A stretch of DNA of 55,642 bases, taken from positions 1 to 55,642 of the forward strand of contig DYFL01000012.1 of the NCBI GenBank assembly GCA_020725195.1, read 5' to 3'. Shown here piece by piece: positions 7,389 through 15,716 of this stretch (position 1 is its first letter; each line of letters opens with the position of its first letter). The notes under the pieces are model-generated. The model did no database searches and was not told the origin of the DNA. It was given only the letters and a program-made list of their open reading frames with translations. This DNA comes from Hydrogenophilus sp. GTDB taxonomy: Bacteria; Pseudomonadota; Gammaproteobacteria; Burkholderiales; Thiobacillaceae. The translations under genes and the position numbers were made by a program.

Positions 7389-9716
7389 TCAGAACTGCAC
7401 GTTGAGGCCTGTGTATAGCGAGCGGCCCGGACCGGGAACGGGCGTGCCCCATTTGGGTGTCGTGGCCGCCGCCGTGCTCGAGCTCATCGTGGTGCCCTGG
7501 CCCAGATAGGCGCCGCCGAGCGGCAGGTAGTGGTGCTTGTCGAAGAGGTTTTCGACGCCGAAGTCGACGCGAACCGACTTCCACGAATGGCTGGCACGCA
7601 GGTTGACCAGGCTGTAGCCCGGCGTCTTCATCTCGTTGCGGACATCGGAGACGTCGTCCTTGCCCTTGACCATCACGAGTTCGACCGCATTGTTCCAGCC
7701 GCCGAGCCTGTGCGTCAGCGCGAGCTTCCCGTTCAGCGGCATGATGTTGTACAGCTCGTCACCGGTGTCGCGGTTCTCGCCGTTCGTGTAGTTGAGCAGG
7801 CCCTTGAGCCCGAACTCGCCCGCGCCGGTCTTCGCCAGCGGCATCTGGCCCGAGAGGTCGATGCCGTAGAGGCGCGCGGACTGGTTGACGAACTTGAGCA
7901 CGGTGAACTGGTTGGTCTGCAGGCTCGTGCGCGCCGTATTGTTCGATCCGTCCCACTGGATCGCGTCGATGTAGTCGGTCACACGCGTGTAATAGGGCGT
8001 GGCCTTGAACTCCCAGCTGCGGTCTGCGGCGTGCCAGTCGAAGGTCGCGGAAACCGTGTTGGCCTTCTCGGGCTTGAGGTTCAGGTTGCCGATGTAGCCG
8101 TTGCCGTCGCCGGCCCAGTTGACCATCAGCGCCGCCATCGTCCAGGTGGACCACGCGTAGCGCTCGTGCAGGTTGGGCGAGCGCGTCTTGTGGGCGAAGC
8201 CGAACTCGATGTCTTGCGTCGGGCTCGGCGTGTAGTGTGCCAGCAGGGTCATGTCCCAGTTGTGGTCGGTCTTGCTGCGGTCGGCATTGTTGAAGTTGGC
8301 GGCATCCCTGGTCTGGTTACCCGGCCCGGCAGGGCTCGGATTGGTCGGGAAGGTGTTCAGGTTGTAGCCGTGCACCATTGCGGCATCCATGTCCACCCGC
8401 TCGTAGCGCAGGCCGGCGAGCGTCATCCACTTCGGGTCGACGCGTTTCTCCCATTCGCCGAACAGCGCGGTGCGATCGCGCTCGCCGTCCCGGACGTTCC
8501 AGAAGGTGTTCGGCCACATGCCGGCGCCGGAGGCCGGCCACCAGTCGTCGAGCCGGTAGCGCTGGAGTTCGGTCCCCACGCGCAGCAGATCCTCCGAAGT
8601 AAGACTCACGTCGGCCTTGACGACGAGTCCGGTGTTCTGGCTTGCCGTGTACATCGGCATGCCGGCAGCACAGGTGGCGCCGACCGTGCAGGGAGTGCCG
8701 GGCCAGTCCGGACCGAATGCGTTGTTGTACCAGTATTTCTTGTCCGCGCCGAAGTCCATGAAGTGATCGACATCCTCGTGGTAGGCGCGCGCATCCAGGC
8801 TGCCCCAGGAGAACTGGCCGAGGTAGCGCAGGTTCAGGCGCTTCTGGTCGTTCCCGAGCAGGTCCATGCGCTGGTTCGGCCACAGCTGGTAAGGCATGTC
8901 CTGGAAGCCCAGCTTGGCCTCGAAGAGATGGTCGCCGCCCTTGAAGGCAAGGCCCAGCGTGTGGTTGCGCGTCTCGTAGGCGGTCGAGCCGACCTCGTCC
9001 AGCGGCAGGGTATGGCCCGGCCGGCCGGTGAAGTAAGGATCGTTGCCTGCCCCGAATATCCGCTCCTTGAAATTGTCGCCCGCCTTGTAGTTGTCCGATT
9101 TGGCGATGGCGCTGGTCAGGCTGATGTTGAACGATTCGGTAGCATAGCTGGCGGCGAGATTGCCGCCGCGTGCATTGCCGTTGCTGCGATAGAACGTGCC
9201 GGCCTCGCCCTTGGAGAGGCTGCCCTGACCGGGCGCGGCGAACACGGGGGCGGCCGTTTCGGCGACGATGGAGCCGCCGATGCTGTCGCCGCCGACGCTG
9301 ACGGGGGCGATGCCCGCATAGACCTTGATCGACTCGACCTGCGAAGGGTCCAGATACGAGAGGGCCGGGTTCATGTGGTTGGGGCAGGCGGAAATCAGGT
9401 CCATGCCGTCGACCTTGATGCGCAGCCGGTCGTCGGCCAGTCCGTGGATCGCGGGCAGGCTGGAGACGCCCCCCGCGCCGTAGAAGCTCATGCCCGGAAC
9501 GTCGCGCAACAGGCTCGCGGTGTCGCTCGTCGATGCGCGCAGGAAATGGAGGCTCTCGGCATCGACGATCGAGGTTTTGGGCAGCGGCACTTCCTTGGGT
9601 GCGGTAATGACCACCTCGCCCAGTTGCGTTTCCTGGGACCATGCGGCAAGCGGCGTCGTTGCGAGGATGAAAGCGAGTGGCTTGAGGGGGAGTCGGGCGC
9701 TGTTCTTCTTGTCCAT
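7389..9716 (-). CDS. TonB-dependent outer membrane receptor, OprC/NosA-like (copper)
   Basis: A 775-aa TonB-dependent receptor: signal peptide (about residues 1-27, ending AAWS-QET), plug domain (LGEVVITAP through about residue 170), then a 22-strand-type barrel ending in the aromatic terminus NVQF. In the plug, SACPNHMNPALSYLDPSQVESIKVY contains C111-x3-M115, matching the CxxxM copper site described for Pseudomonas OprC. The sequence around GIAPVSVGGDSIGG is also OprC/NosA-like. Location next to a bufferin operon and a His-rich secreted peptide supports a copper-related role. It may import copper or a copper complex. No recognisable Fur box is seen upstream; the 220 bp before it contain only a REP-like element. 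Confidence 0.9.
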   Translation of the reverse strand: MDKKNSARLPLKPLAFILATTPLAAWSQETQLGEVVITAPKEVPLPKTSIVDAESLHFLRASTSDTASLLRDVPGMSFYGAGGVSSLPAIHGLADDRLRIKVDGMDLISACPNHMNPALSYLDPSQVESIKVYAGIAPVSVGGDSIGGSIVAETAAPVFAAPGQGSLSKGEAGTFYRSNGNARGGNLAASYATESFNISLTSAIAKSDNYKAGDNFKERIFGAGNDPYFTGRPGHTLPLDEVGSTAYETRNHTLGLAFKGGDHLFEAKLGFQDMPYQLWPNQRMDLLGNDQKRLNLRYLGQFSWGSLDARAYHEDVDHFMDFGADKKYWYNNAFGPDWPGTPCTVGATCAAGMPMYTASQNTGLVVKADVSLTSEDLLRVGTELQRYRLDDWWPASGAGMWPNTFWNVRDGERDRTALFGEWEKRVDPKWMTLAGLRYERVDMDAAMVHGYNLNTFPTNPSPAGPGNQTRDAANFNNADRSKTDHNWDMTLLAHYTPSPTQDIEFGFAHKTRSPNLHERYAWSTWTMAALMVNWAGDGNGYIGNLNLKPEKANTVSATFDWHAADRSWEFKATPYYTRVTDYIDAIQWDGSNNTARTSLQTNQFTVLKFVNQSARLYGIDLSGQMPLAKTGAGEFGLKGLLNYTNGENRDTGDELYNIMPLNGKLALTHRLGGWNNAVELVMVKGKDDVSDVRNEMKTPGYSLVNLRASHSWKSVRVDFGVENLFDKHHYLPLGGAYLGQGTTMSSSTAAATTPKWGTPVPGPGRSLYTGLNVQF

Positions 9717-9863
9717 TCGGGGCTTTCCGGGCAGTTTTTCGAAAGCCCAGATTCTAGGAGAAGGCCCCCATGCCCCCCCTGTGACATATCGTCGCAGGCC
9801 GATTCGGAACCGCTCGTTCTTCCGAAGGGCTGGGCAGACGTGAATCCGGATTGTCCATTAACC

Positions 9864-9914
9864 ATAGGAGCGGCTTTAGCCGCGAACATCCACCGCGATG
9901 GCACCTCGGCTAAT
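9864..9914. repeat. Dispersed GCGGCTTTAGCCGCGA repeat
   Basis: AGGAGCGGCTTTAGCCGCGAA followed by GCGATGGCACCTCGGC-type sequence. A related palindromic element occurs at 53420-53492. The rest of 9717-9937 shows no gene; it must hold the promoters of the divergent TonB receptor and DUF2238 genes, but none is clear. Confidence 0.55.
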
Positions 9915-9952
9915 GTCTGGCGGCCCTGGCGGGGAGGGTGTACAACGCCGTC

Positions 9953-10585
9953 ATGCGCACAGTTCGATCCCAACCCGGCCGCCTGGAATTTTCCCTGCTG
10001 GTCACCGTGCTCGCCGTGCTCGCCTGGTCGGGCTACGCGCCCAAGGACCGGCTCACCTGGGTCCTGGAGGTGTTCCCGGTGCTGGCAGGCGTGCCCCTGC
10101 TCCTGCTCACCTGGCGGCGCTTTCCCTTCACGCCGCTCGCCTATGTCTGCATGAGCCTGCATGCGGTCGTCCTCATGGTGGGCGGCCACTACACCTATGC
10201 CGAGATGCCGTTCTTCGGCTGGCTGCGGGATGCGCTCGACCTGTCGCGCAACCACTACGACCGCGTGGGCCATGTGGCCCAGGGCTTCTTCCCGGCCATC
10301 CTGGCGCGGGAGATCCTGCTGCGGACCTCGCCGCTCAAGCCCGGCGGCTGGCTCGCCTTCCTGGTGCTCTGCGTCGCGCTCGCCCTCAGCGCCTTCTACG
10401 AGCTGCTCGAATGGTGGGTGGCGCTGCTGGCCGACGACGGCGCGGTGGCCTTCCTCGCCACCCAGGGCGACGTCTGGGACACCCAGTGGGACATGTTCCT
10501 CGCCCTGATTGGCGCCGCAGCCGCGCTGTTGCTATTGTCGGGGCTGCACGACCGGCAGCTGCGCCGGCAACGATGGATGGATTGA
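9953..10585 (+). CDS. DUF2238 (YjdF-like) inner membrane protein
   Basis: A 210-aa integral membrane protein with five to six hydrophobic helices and the DUF2238 hallmarks: GGHYTYAEMP near residue 75, the acidic/aromatic LSRNHYDRVGHVAQGF segment, ALSAFYELLEWW, and FLATQGDVWDTQWDM. The family is of unknown function. An in-frame GTG at 9938 could add five residues. The gene is followed 2 bp later by the FolE-like gene, so the two are translationally close. Confidence 0.85.
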   Translation: MRTVRSQPGRLEFSLLVTVLAVLAWSGYAPKDRLTWVLEVFPVLAGVPLLLLTWRRFPFTPLAYVCMSLHAVVLMVGGHYTYAEMPFFGWLRDALDLSRNHYDRVGHVAQGFFPAILAREILLRTSPLKPGGWLAFLVLCVALALSAFYELLEWWVALLADDGAVAFLATQGDVWDTQWDMFLALIGAAAALLLLSGLHDRQLRRQRWMD

Positions 10586-10587
10586 CG

Positions 10588-11226
10588 ATGTCCGAACACT
10601 GCGACCACGACTGCAGCCCGCCGCCTCCGGGCAGCCTGGGCATCCCCCGCATCGGCCGCTTCGATGCCGCCGCCTTTGAAAAGGCGGTGACCGACCTGCT
10701 GCTCGCCTGCGGCGTGGCGCCCGACAGCGTGCACACCGGCAAGACGGCGCGCCGGGTGCGCGAGCTCTGGGAGCGGCGTCTCCTGGGCGGCTACGACATG
10801 GACCCGGGCGAGGCCCTGGGCGAGGGCTTCGAGGACGTGCGCGACGACATGGTGGTGGTGCGCGGCATCGCCGTGCACGGGGTCTGCCCGCACCACCTGG
10901 TGCCCTTCCGCGGCGTGGCCCACGTGGCCTACCTGCCCGGCGGGCGCCTGCACGGCTTCGGCCGCATCGCCCGCCTGGTGGACGCCATCGGCCACCGCTT
11001 CACCTACCAGGAATGGATGACCCGGGACATCGCCGAGGCCCTGATGACCCACGGCAAGGCCCGGGGCGCGGCCTGCGTCATCGAGGCCGAGCAGCTCTGT
11101 CTCTTGCTCGGCGAGGACCGCCGCGGCGACGAGCGGGTGGTGACCCAGGCCTATACCGGGGCCTTCCGCGAGGACGCCCAGTTCAGGAACGAGTTTCTGC
11201 GCGCCTTGTCCGGCCAGCTGCCCTGA
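10588..11226 (+). CDS. Divergent GTP cyclohydrolase I (FolE-like)
   Basis: A 212-aa T-fold protein related to GTP cyclohydrolase I. The Zn ligand segment VHGVCPHHLVPF and a later Cys (EQLCLLL) are retained. Other active-site positions differ from classical FolE: the Glu of CEHH is Pro, the LSKxxR GTP-binding stretch reads FGRIAR, and the MRG arginine motif is replaced by LLGEDRRGD. It also begins with a His/Cys-rich tail (HCDHDC). It may be a paralog with altered substrate or metal use rather than the folate enzyme. It is coupled to the DUF2238 gene upstream, and its 3' end overlaps the convergent tetR by 44 bp. Confidence 0.75.
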   Translation: MSEHCDHDCSPPPPGSLGIPRIGRFDAAAFEKAVTDLLLACGVAPDSVHTGKTARRVRELWERRLLGGYDMDPGEALGEGFEDVRDDMVVVRGIAVHGVCPHHLVPFRGVAHVAYLPGGRLHGFGRIARLVDAIGHRFTYQEWMTRDIAEALMTHGKARGAACVIEAEQLCLLLGEDRRGDERVVTQAYTGAFREDAQFRNEFLRALSGQLP

Positions 11227-11806
11227 CGGGGGCGAGGGCCTCGATCCAGGCCCGCAGCCGCCCCACCTCGTCGGCGAGCAGCCGGGGGTCGCGATAGACG
11301 TGGGTGATGACCGCGATGCCCTGGGCGCGGCCGAGGAGATGCAGCGCCAGGGCGTCGGACTCCTCGCCATGGCCCAGGGCCTCGAACTGGCGGACGAGCC
11401 AGTCCCGGAAGAGATCGAACAGGGGCTTGGCGGGGTTGTCCGCCGCCTTGCCCAGCTCCGCGTTGAGGGTGCCGACGGGGCAGCCGTAGCGCGAGAGGTC
11501 GTCCCGGCGCCCTATCAGCATCTCGGCGAAGCGCGCGAGCCGCGCCTTCGGCGCCACCTCGGTCTTATCCCATTCTCCCAGCATCGCCCGGAACTCCGCG
11601 AGCCGCTGCTCGACCACGGCGGCGAGGATGTCGTCCTTGGTCTTGAAATAGTGGTAGATGTTGCCGCGCAGGATGCCCGCCGCGTCCACGATGTCGGTGA
11701 AGGACGTGGGGTGGTAGCCCTTCTCGTAGAAGAGCTGCTTCGCGGTATCGACGATCTCGCTGCGGGTCTTTTCGCCTTTGGCGGACATGGCGGGTGCTGC
11801 GTTCAT
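11183..11806 (-). CDS. TetR/AcrR-family transcriptional regulator
   Basis: A 207-aa repressor-type protein. The N-terminal HTH spans about residues 15-60 (TRSEIVDTAKQLFYEKGY, TSFTDIVDAAGI, GNIYHYFKTKDDIL). The C-terminal ligand domain has a YGCPVGTLNAEL segment typical of one TetR subgroup. The ATG at 11806 has GAGG about eight bases upstream; an in-frame ATG at 11821 is the alternative. It lies 47 bp downstream of the SDR gene, which runs in the same direction, so it may be co-transcribed with it. Confidence 0.88.
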   Translation of the reverse strand: MNAAPAMSAKGEKTRSEIVDTAKQLFYEKGYHPTSFTDIVDAAGILRGNIYHYFKTKDDILAAVVEQRLAEFRAMLGEWDKTEVAPKARLARFAEMLIGRRDDLSRYGCPVGTLNAELGKAADNPAKPLFDLFRDWLVRQFEALGHGEESDALALHLLGRAQGIAVITHVYRDPRLLADEVGRLRAWIEALAPVRAAGRTRRAETRS

Positions 11807-11853
11807 GGAAGCCTCGATCATCGGTGCTGGCGCGGGTGGCATCAAGCCTGCCC

Positions 11854-12861
11854 TTAACTCAAGGGCCGGACCATCTTCATCGCTTCGGTCTGCCGCCGCC
11901 GCATCTCGGCGAGCTGTTTGGCCACGGCGAGTTTCCAGGGGTGTACGGGGCGGTAGCCCAGGCGCGCCTCGGCCTCGGCGTTGTCCGCGCCGGTGTCCTC
12001 CAGGAGATGCACGATGCTGCGGGTCACCAGCGGCTCCCAGGGCACGAGGGGATCCATCGCCTCCATGAGCCCGGCGAAGGCGTAGGCCACGGGGAAGGGC
12101 ACGCTGAAGTGGGGTTTTGGGTAGCCGTATTCCGCGTGCAGGAACTCGATCACCTCCCGGACCGTGGGCAGTTCCGGCCCGACGATGTTGAAGCCTTCGT
12201 AGTCGTCCAGGCCCTGCGCCGTGGCCGCCAGGGCGAAGGCCTGGCCGATGTCCTCGCCGTCGGTGAGGGGCAGGCGGGTGCGGCCGCCCGCGACCCAGGG
12301 CACCAGGCGGGTGCGCAGCCTGGGCAGCAGGATGGGCAGCAGGCCGAGGCCGTAGCGCCGGCCGACGAAGAGCCCGAGGCGCAGGTTGACCACCTGGAAT
12401 TGCGGACCGGCCCGCTCGCGGAGCGTGTCCTCGATGGCGATGACATTGACCAGGTGCGGCCAGAATGCACGCGGGATGCCGCGGCTCCGGGGGTCGCGCG
12501 AGCGATCCGGCGCCGCGGCCGAGGCGGTGCTGGTGTTGACGACGCGCCGGACCCCCGCCGCACGGGCGGCTGCGATCAGCGCCAGCACCGGCTCCAGATA
12601 CAGCCGCCGGGAGTCGTCCGCATGACCCCATAGCGAACTCCACGCCGCGCACAGGCAGAGGGTGTCGACGCCTTGCACCGCGGCCCGGGCATAGTCCGGA
12701 TTACGCAGGTCGCCGGCCCGGACCTCGCCGTGAAAGCCGGGCGGCAGCCGCGCCGGGTCGCGGCAGGCGGCGATCACGGTCACGTCCGCCCGGGCCTGCA
12801 GGGCCTCCAGGACATGGCTGCCGACAAAGCCGGTGGCACCGGCGACCAGCACCCGGTTCAT
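11854..12861 (-). CDS. NAD(P)-binding extended SDR / epimerase-like protein
   Basis: A 335-aa Rossmann protein. The N-terminus has the dinucleotide motif GATGFVGSHVLEAL (residues 8-21), followed by the SDR strand with CAAWSSL and VVNTSTASAAA. The usual Tyr-x3-Lys catalytic pair is not visible where expected (FWPHLVNVIAIED), so it may be an atypical SDR acting as a regulator or binding protein, or using other residues. The C-terminal half has the usual substrate domain (FNIVGPELPTVREVIEFL). It sits 35 bp downstream of dsrE2, on the same strand, so the order is dsrE2-SDR-tetR. Confidence 0.82.
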   Translation of the reverse strand: MNRVLVAGATGFVGSHVLEALQARADVTVIAACRDPARLPPGFHGEVRAGDLRNPDYARAAVQGVDTLCLCAAWSSLWGHADDSRRLYLEPVLALIAAARAAGVRRVVNTSTASAAAPDRSRDPRSRGIPRAFWPHLVNVIAIEDTLRERAGPQFQVVNLRLGLFVGRRYGLGLLPILLPRLRTRLVPWVAGGRTRLPLTDGEDIGQAFALAATAQGLDDYEGFNIVGPELPTVREVIEFLHAEYGYPKPHFSVPFPVAYAFAGLMEAMDPLVPWEPLVTRSIVHLLEDTGADNAEAEARLGYRPVHPWKLAVAKQLAEMRRRQTEAMKMVRPLS

Positions 12862-12896
12862 GGTTTTCCTCCCTTTGGCGGCTCAGGGCTCAGGGC

Positions 12897-13532
12897 TCAG
12901 ACGAAGAGGCAGATGTCCGCTTTGCGCGCCATCTCCAGATAGGTCGCGGCCCCGATCCAGTCGGCGATCTCCGGGATGAATTCGCCGCGGTCGTAGCCGA
13001 AGAGGTCCACGGTCATCTGGCAGGCCACCAGCTTCGCGCCGGCCTCGATGGAGAGGCTGCGCAGCTCCTCGATGGAGGCGACCCCCTTGGCCTTCAGGGT
13101 CTTCTGCATCATGGTCGTGGCGAAGGACTCGAAGCCCGGCACGTTGCTCACTACCAGGTTGGGGATCTTCCAGTTGACCTTCTGCATCCAGTCGGGCCCC
13201 ACGGGCATCTTCATGGGCATGGCGGGGTTGCCCATGGGCGAGACCGCGAGGCGCAGGTCGCGGCGCAGCAGCTCCAGGCCGTAGAAGGTGAAGAACACCG
13301 AGGTCTCCCAGCCCAAAGCCGCGGCCGTGGAGGCGAGGATGAAGGGCGGGTAGGCCATGTCCAGCGTGCCCTTGGTGGCGATGAGGGCCATGGACGGGAC
13401 CTTGGCCGCCTCGCGCTCGGCCAGCTTTTCTTCCAGGCGCCGGTCGAACCAGGCGTTGAGCCCTTCCATGTCCAGGCCGGACGGGGCTTCGGCGGGGTGC
13501 CGGGATTCGCTGAGGGGGGTGACGGTCGACAT
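12897..13532 (-). CDS. DsrE2-family sulfur carrier/transfer protein
   Basis: A 211-aa DsrE/DsrF/DrsH-like protein of the DsrE2 subgroup. It has an N-terminal soluble stretch, ALIATKGTLDMAYPPFILA, a hydrophobic segment with VFFTFYGLELLRR, MGNPAMPMKMPVGP, the AKLVACQMTVDLFGYDRGEF segment with the conserved Cys, and the C-terminus DICLFV. In sulfur oxidizers DsrE2 works with TusA and rhodanese in cytoplasmic persulfide trafficking, and tusA is encoded across the divergent tetR. A short tandem GGCTCAG repeat lies at the stop codon. A TetR-type palindrome in the divergent promoter region suggests control by the neighbouring TetR. Confidence 0.88.
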   Translation of the reverse strand: MSTVTPLSESRHPAEAPSGLDMEGLNAWFDRRLEEKLAEREAAKVPSMALIATKGTLDMAYPPFILASTAAALGWETSVFFTFYGLELLRRDLRLAVSPMGNPAMPMKMPVGPDWMQKVNWKIPNLVVSNVPGFESFATTMMQKTLKAKGVASIEELRSLSIEAGAKLVACQMTVDLFGYDRGEFIPEIADWIGAATYLEMARKADICLFV

Positions 13533-13610
13533 GGCAGCCTCCAGGTAATTGGACGAACATACAATTTAACTATTGGACGGCAATCCAGGTTTGTCAATGC
13601 CGCTTGCAAA

Positions 13611-13628
13611 ATACCTACCGGTTGGTAT
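13611..13628. promoter_or_regulatory. Near-palindromic TetR operator
   Basis: ATACCTACCGGTTGGTAT, an 18-bp palindrome with one mismatched pair, placed 10 bp upstream of the tetR ATG at 13638 and about 80 bp from the divergent dsrE2. ACCGGTtGGT cores are usual for TetR-family operators, so autorepression and joint control of dsrE2 are likely. Confidence 0.7.
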
Positions 13629-13637
13629 GCTGTAGTC

Positions 13638-14237
13638 ATGAACACGCGCCAACCCGACCAGACCCGGCAGACGATCCTCGCCGCCGCCTACGCCGAGATC
13701 CACCGGCAGGGCTTCCAGGCCGCGAGCCTCGCCCGCATCCTGGCCGACACAAGCCTGACCAAGGGTGCGCTCTACCACCACTTCCCGGACAAGAAGGCCC
13801 TGGGCCTGGCGGTGGTGGAGGAGGTGATCCGGCCCGAGCTCACCGCGGCGATGCTCACCCCGGTGGCCCGCGCCGAGCACCCCCTGCGGGCCCTGCAGGC
13901 GCTGCTCGAGGCCAAGGCGCAGACGGCGGACGAGGCCCTGCTCACCCTGGGCTGCCCGCTCAACAACCTGATGCAGGAGATGAGCCCCGTGGACGAGGAC
14001 TTCCGCCGGCAGTTGAACCGCCTGTTCACGGACTGGGTGGCGGTGGTGGCCGAGGCCCTGGCGCGCGGCCAGGCGGCGGGCGAGGTGCGCCGGGACCTCG
14101 ACGCCCGGCAGACCGCGTACTTCGTCGTCTCGGCCCTGGAGGGCTGTATCGGCATGAGCAAGAACACCCAGTCGCCGGCCGCCTTCCGCGGCTGCGCCCT
14201 GCAGCTCGCGGGCTTTCTGGAGGGCCTGAAGGCCTGA
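13638..14237 (+). CDS. TetR-family regulator of the dsrE2/tusA locus
   Basis: A 199-aa TetR protein: HTH at about residues 8-52 (TRQTILAAAYAEIHRQGF, SLARILADTSLTKGALYHHF, DKKALGLAVVEEV). The ligand domain has GCPLNNLMQEMSP and a conserved C-terminal GCIGMSKNTQS stretch. The start at 13638 is fixed by the operator at 13611-13628 immediately upstream. It is divergent from dsrE2 and is followed 81 bp later by tusA. Confidence 0.9.
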   Translation: MNTRQPDQTRQTILAAAYAEIHRQGFQAASLARILADTSLTKGALYHHFPDKKALGLAVVEEVIRPELTAAMLTPVARAEHPLRALQALLEAKAQTADEALLTLGCPLNNLMQEMSPVDEDFRRQLNRLFTDWVAVVAEALARGQAAGEVRRDLDARQTAYFVVSALEGCIGMSKNTQSPAAFRGCALQLAGFLEGLKA

Positions 14238-14318
14238 GGCCTTGGGGCCATGGCCGCCGGATCGCTACCCGCCGGCGGCCGAGGGGTTCGGGTAGCGCTG
14301 ACGCTGAGGAGAGATGAC

Positions 14319-14546
14319 ATGGACTACCAAAGGGAACTCGACGCGCGCGGGCTCAACTGCCCCCTGCCCATCCTGCGCACCAAGAAGGCCCTGGGCGAGC
14401 TGGGCGCCGGCCAGGTGCTGCGGGTGCTCGCCACCGACCCGGGCTCGGTGAAGGACATGCAGGCCTTCGCCAAGCAGACGGGCAACGCGCTGCTGGAATC
14501 CGGCGAGGCGGCGGGGGAATTCGTGTTCTACCTGAGAAAGGCCTGA
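14319..14546 (+). CDS. tusA: TusA-family sulfurtransferase
   Basis: A 75-aa sulfur carrier protein. The family signature LDARGLNCPLPILRTKKAL (residues 7-25) carries the persulfide Cys in CPLP. The rest is the two-layer alpha/beta domain (VLRVLATDPGSVKDMQAFAKQTG). An ATG five bases upstream (14314) is out of frame; 14319 has GAGGAGAG upstream. It probably works with the nearby DsrE2. Confidence 0.93.
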   Translation: MDYQRELDARGLNCPLPILRTKKALGELGAGQVLRVLATDPGSVKDMQAFAKQTGNALLESGEAAGEFVFYLRKA

Positions 14547-14578
14547 ACGCCCGCCGGCCCGGCGATAGGGACAGCGCC

Positions 14579-15049
14579 ATGAACCCGCCCGAGGACCGAC
14601 CCCGCACCCGGCTCCTGCCGCCCGCGCCCTATGCCGCCGCGCTCGCCGGCGGCTGGTGGCTGGAGCGCGAGGCCTGGGCCCTGCCCCTGGACTGGGGGCG
14701 GGCCAGCGCCGGGCTGGGCTGGCTGCTGGTCGCCGCGGGGCTGGCGCTGCTGCTCTGGGCCGCGCGCACCTTGGCCCGCCACCGCACCCCGGTGAACCCC
14801 TACCGGGCTGCGGCCCGGCTCGTCACCGACGGCCCCTACGCCTACAGCCGCAACCCGATCTATCTCGGCGACTGGTTGCTCTTCGCCGGGGTGACGCCCC
14901 TGCTCGGGACCTATTGGCCGCTGCTCTTCGCCCCCCTGGTCTGGGCGGCGCTGCGCTACGGGGTGATCCGCCACGAGGAGGCGCATCTCGAGGCGCGGTT
15001 CGGCGACGCCTACCTCGCCTACAGGGCGCGGGTGCGGCGTTGGATTTGA
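14579..15049 (+). CDS. Isoprenylcysteine carboxyl methyltransferase-like (ICMT/PEMT) membrane protein
   Basis: A 156-aa membrane methyltransferase. It has helices around residues 15-25, 40-60 and 95-125. The family motifs are RTLARHRTPVNPYRAAARLVTDGPYAYSRNP, where GPYxxxRNPxY binds SAM, and a C-terminal RHEEAHLEARFGDAYLAYRARVRRWI. It lies 32 bp downstream of tusA. The substrate is unknown. Confidence 0.88.
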   Translation: MNPPEDRPRTRLLPPAPYAAALAGGWWLEREAWALPLDWGRASAGLGWLLVAAGLALLLWAARTLARHRTPVNPYRAAARLVTDGPYAYSRNPIYLGDWLLFAGVTPLLGTYWPLLFAPLVWAALRYGVIRHEEAHLEARFGDAYLAYRARVRRWI

Positions 15050-15113
15050 ACGCGATCGGGCGACAGCGACTTCGGCGCCGTGAAAATCGAACAAGACTTC
15101 TGAAGGAGAGACC

Positions 15114-15716
15114 ATGGACGTGAAAACCGCCCTCGAGGCCCGCCGCGCCGTCAAGGCCTACGACCCCGCACATCGCCTGAGCCAGGCCGAGACCGAGCGG
15201 CTCCTGGGCCTGGCCATGCTCGCCCCCACCGCCTTCAACATCCAGAACTGGCGCTTCGTGGTGGTGGCGGACCCCGCGCTGCGTCAGGCCATCCGCAAGG
15301 CGGCCTGGGACCAGCCCCAGGTGACCGACGCCTCGCTCCTGGTCGTCCTCTGCGCCGACCTCAAGGCCTGGGAGCGGGATGCGGGACGCTATTGGCGCAA
15401 CGCCCCCCAAGGGGTGCAGGAGGCCATCGTGCCCGCCATCGGCCAGTATTACCGCGACCGGGAGTCGGTGCAGCGCGACGAGGCCATGCGCTCCTGCGGC
15501 CTGGCCGGCATGGCCCTGATGCTCGCCGCCAGGGAGATGGGCTACGACTCCTGCCCCATGGACGGTTTCGATTACGAGGCCGTGGGCGAGCTCATCCGGC
15601 TGCCGGCCGATCACGTCATCAGCTTCATGATCGCCATCGGCAAGGGCGTGCAGGAGGCCTGGCCGCGGGGTGGCCAGCTCGCCATGGCAGAGGTCGTCAT
15701 CCGGGATCGGTTCTGA
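15114..15716 (+). CDS. Nitroreductase-family FMN oxidoreductase
   Basis: A 200-aa FMN-dependent nitroreductase-type enzyme. The N-terminal RRAVKAYDP motif and the helix with APTAFNIQNWRFVVV match the FMN-binding segments. DEAMRSCGLAGMALMLAAREMGYDSCPMDGFD matches the central core. The Shine-Dalgarno AAGGAGAG precedes the ATG at 15114. The physiological substrate cannot be read from sequence. Confidence 0.9.
   Translation: MDVKTALEARRAVKAYDPAHRLSQAETERLLGLAMLAPTAFNIQNWRFVVVADPALRQAIRKAAWDQPQVTDASLLVVLCADLKAWERDAGRYWRNAPQGVQEAIVPAIGQYYRDRESVQRDEAMRSCGLAGMALMLAAREMGYDSCPMDGFDYEAVGELIRLPADHVISFMIAIGKGVQEAWPRGGQLAMAEVVIRDRF

Noticed and set aside
7530-10154. A plus-strand frame of 874 codons opposite the TonB receptor
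   Set aside because: It is antisense to a complete receptor gene with signal peptide, plug and aromatic C-terminus. Its composition is typical of GC-rich shadow frames with no domain.
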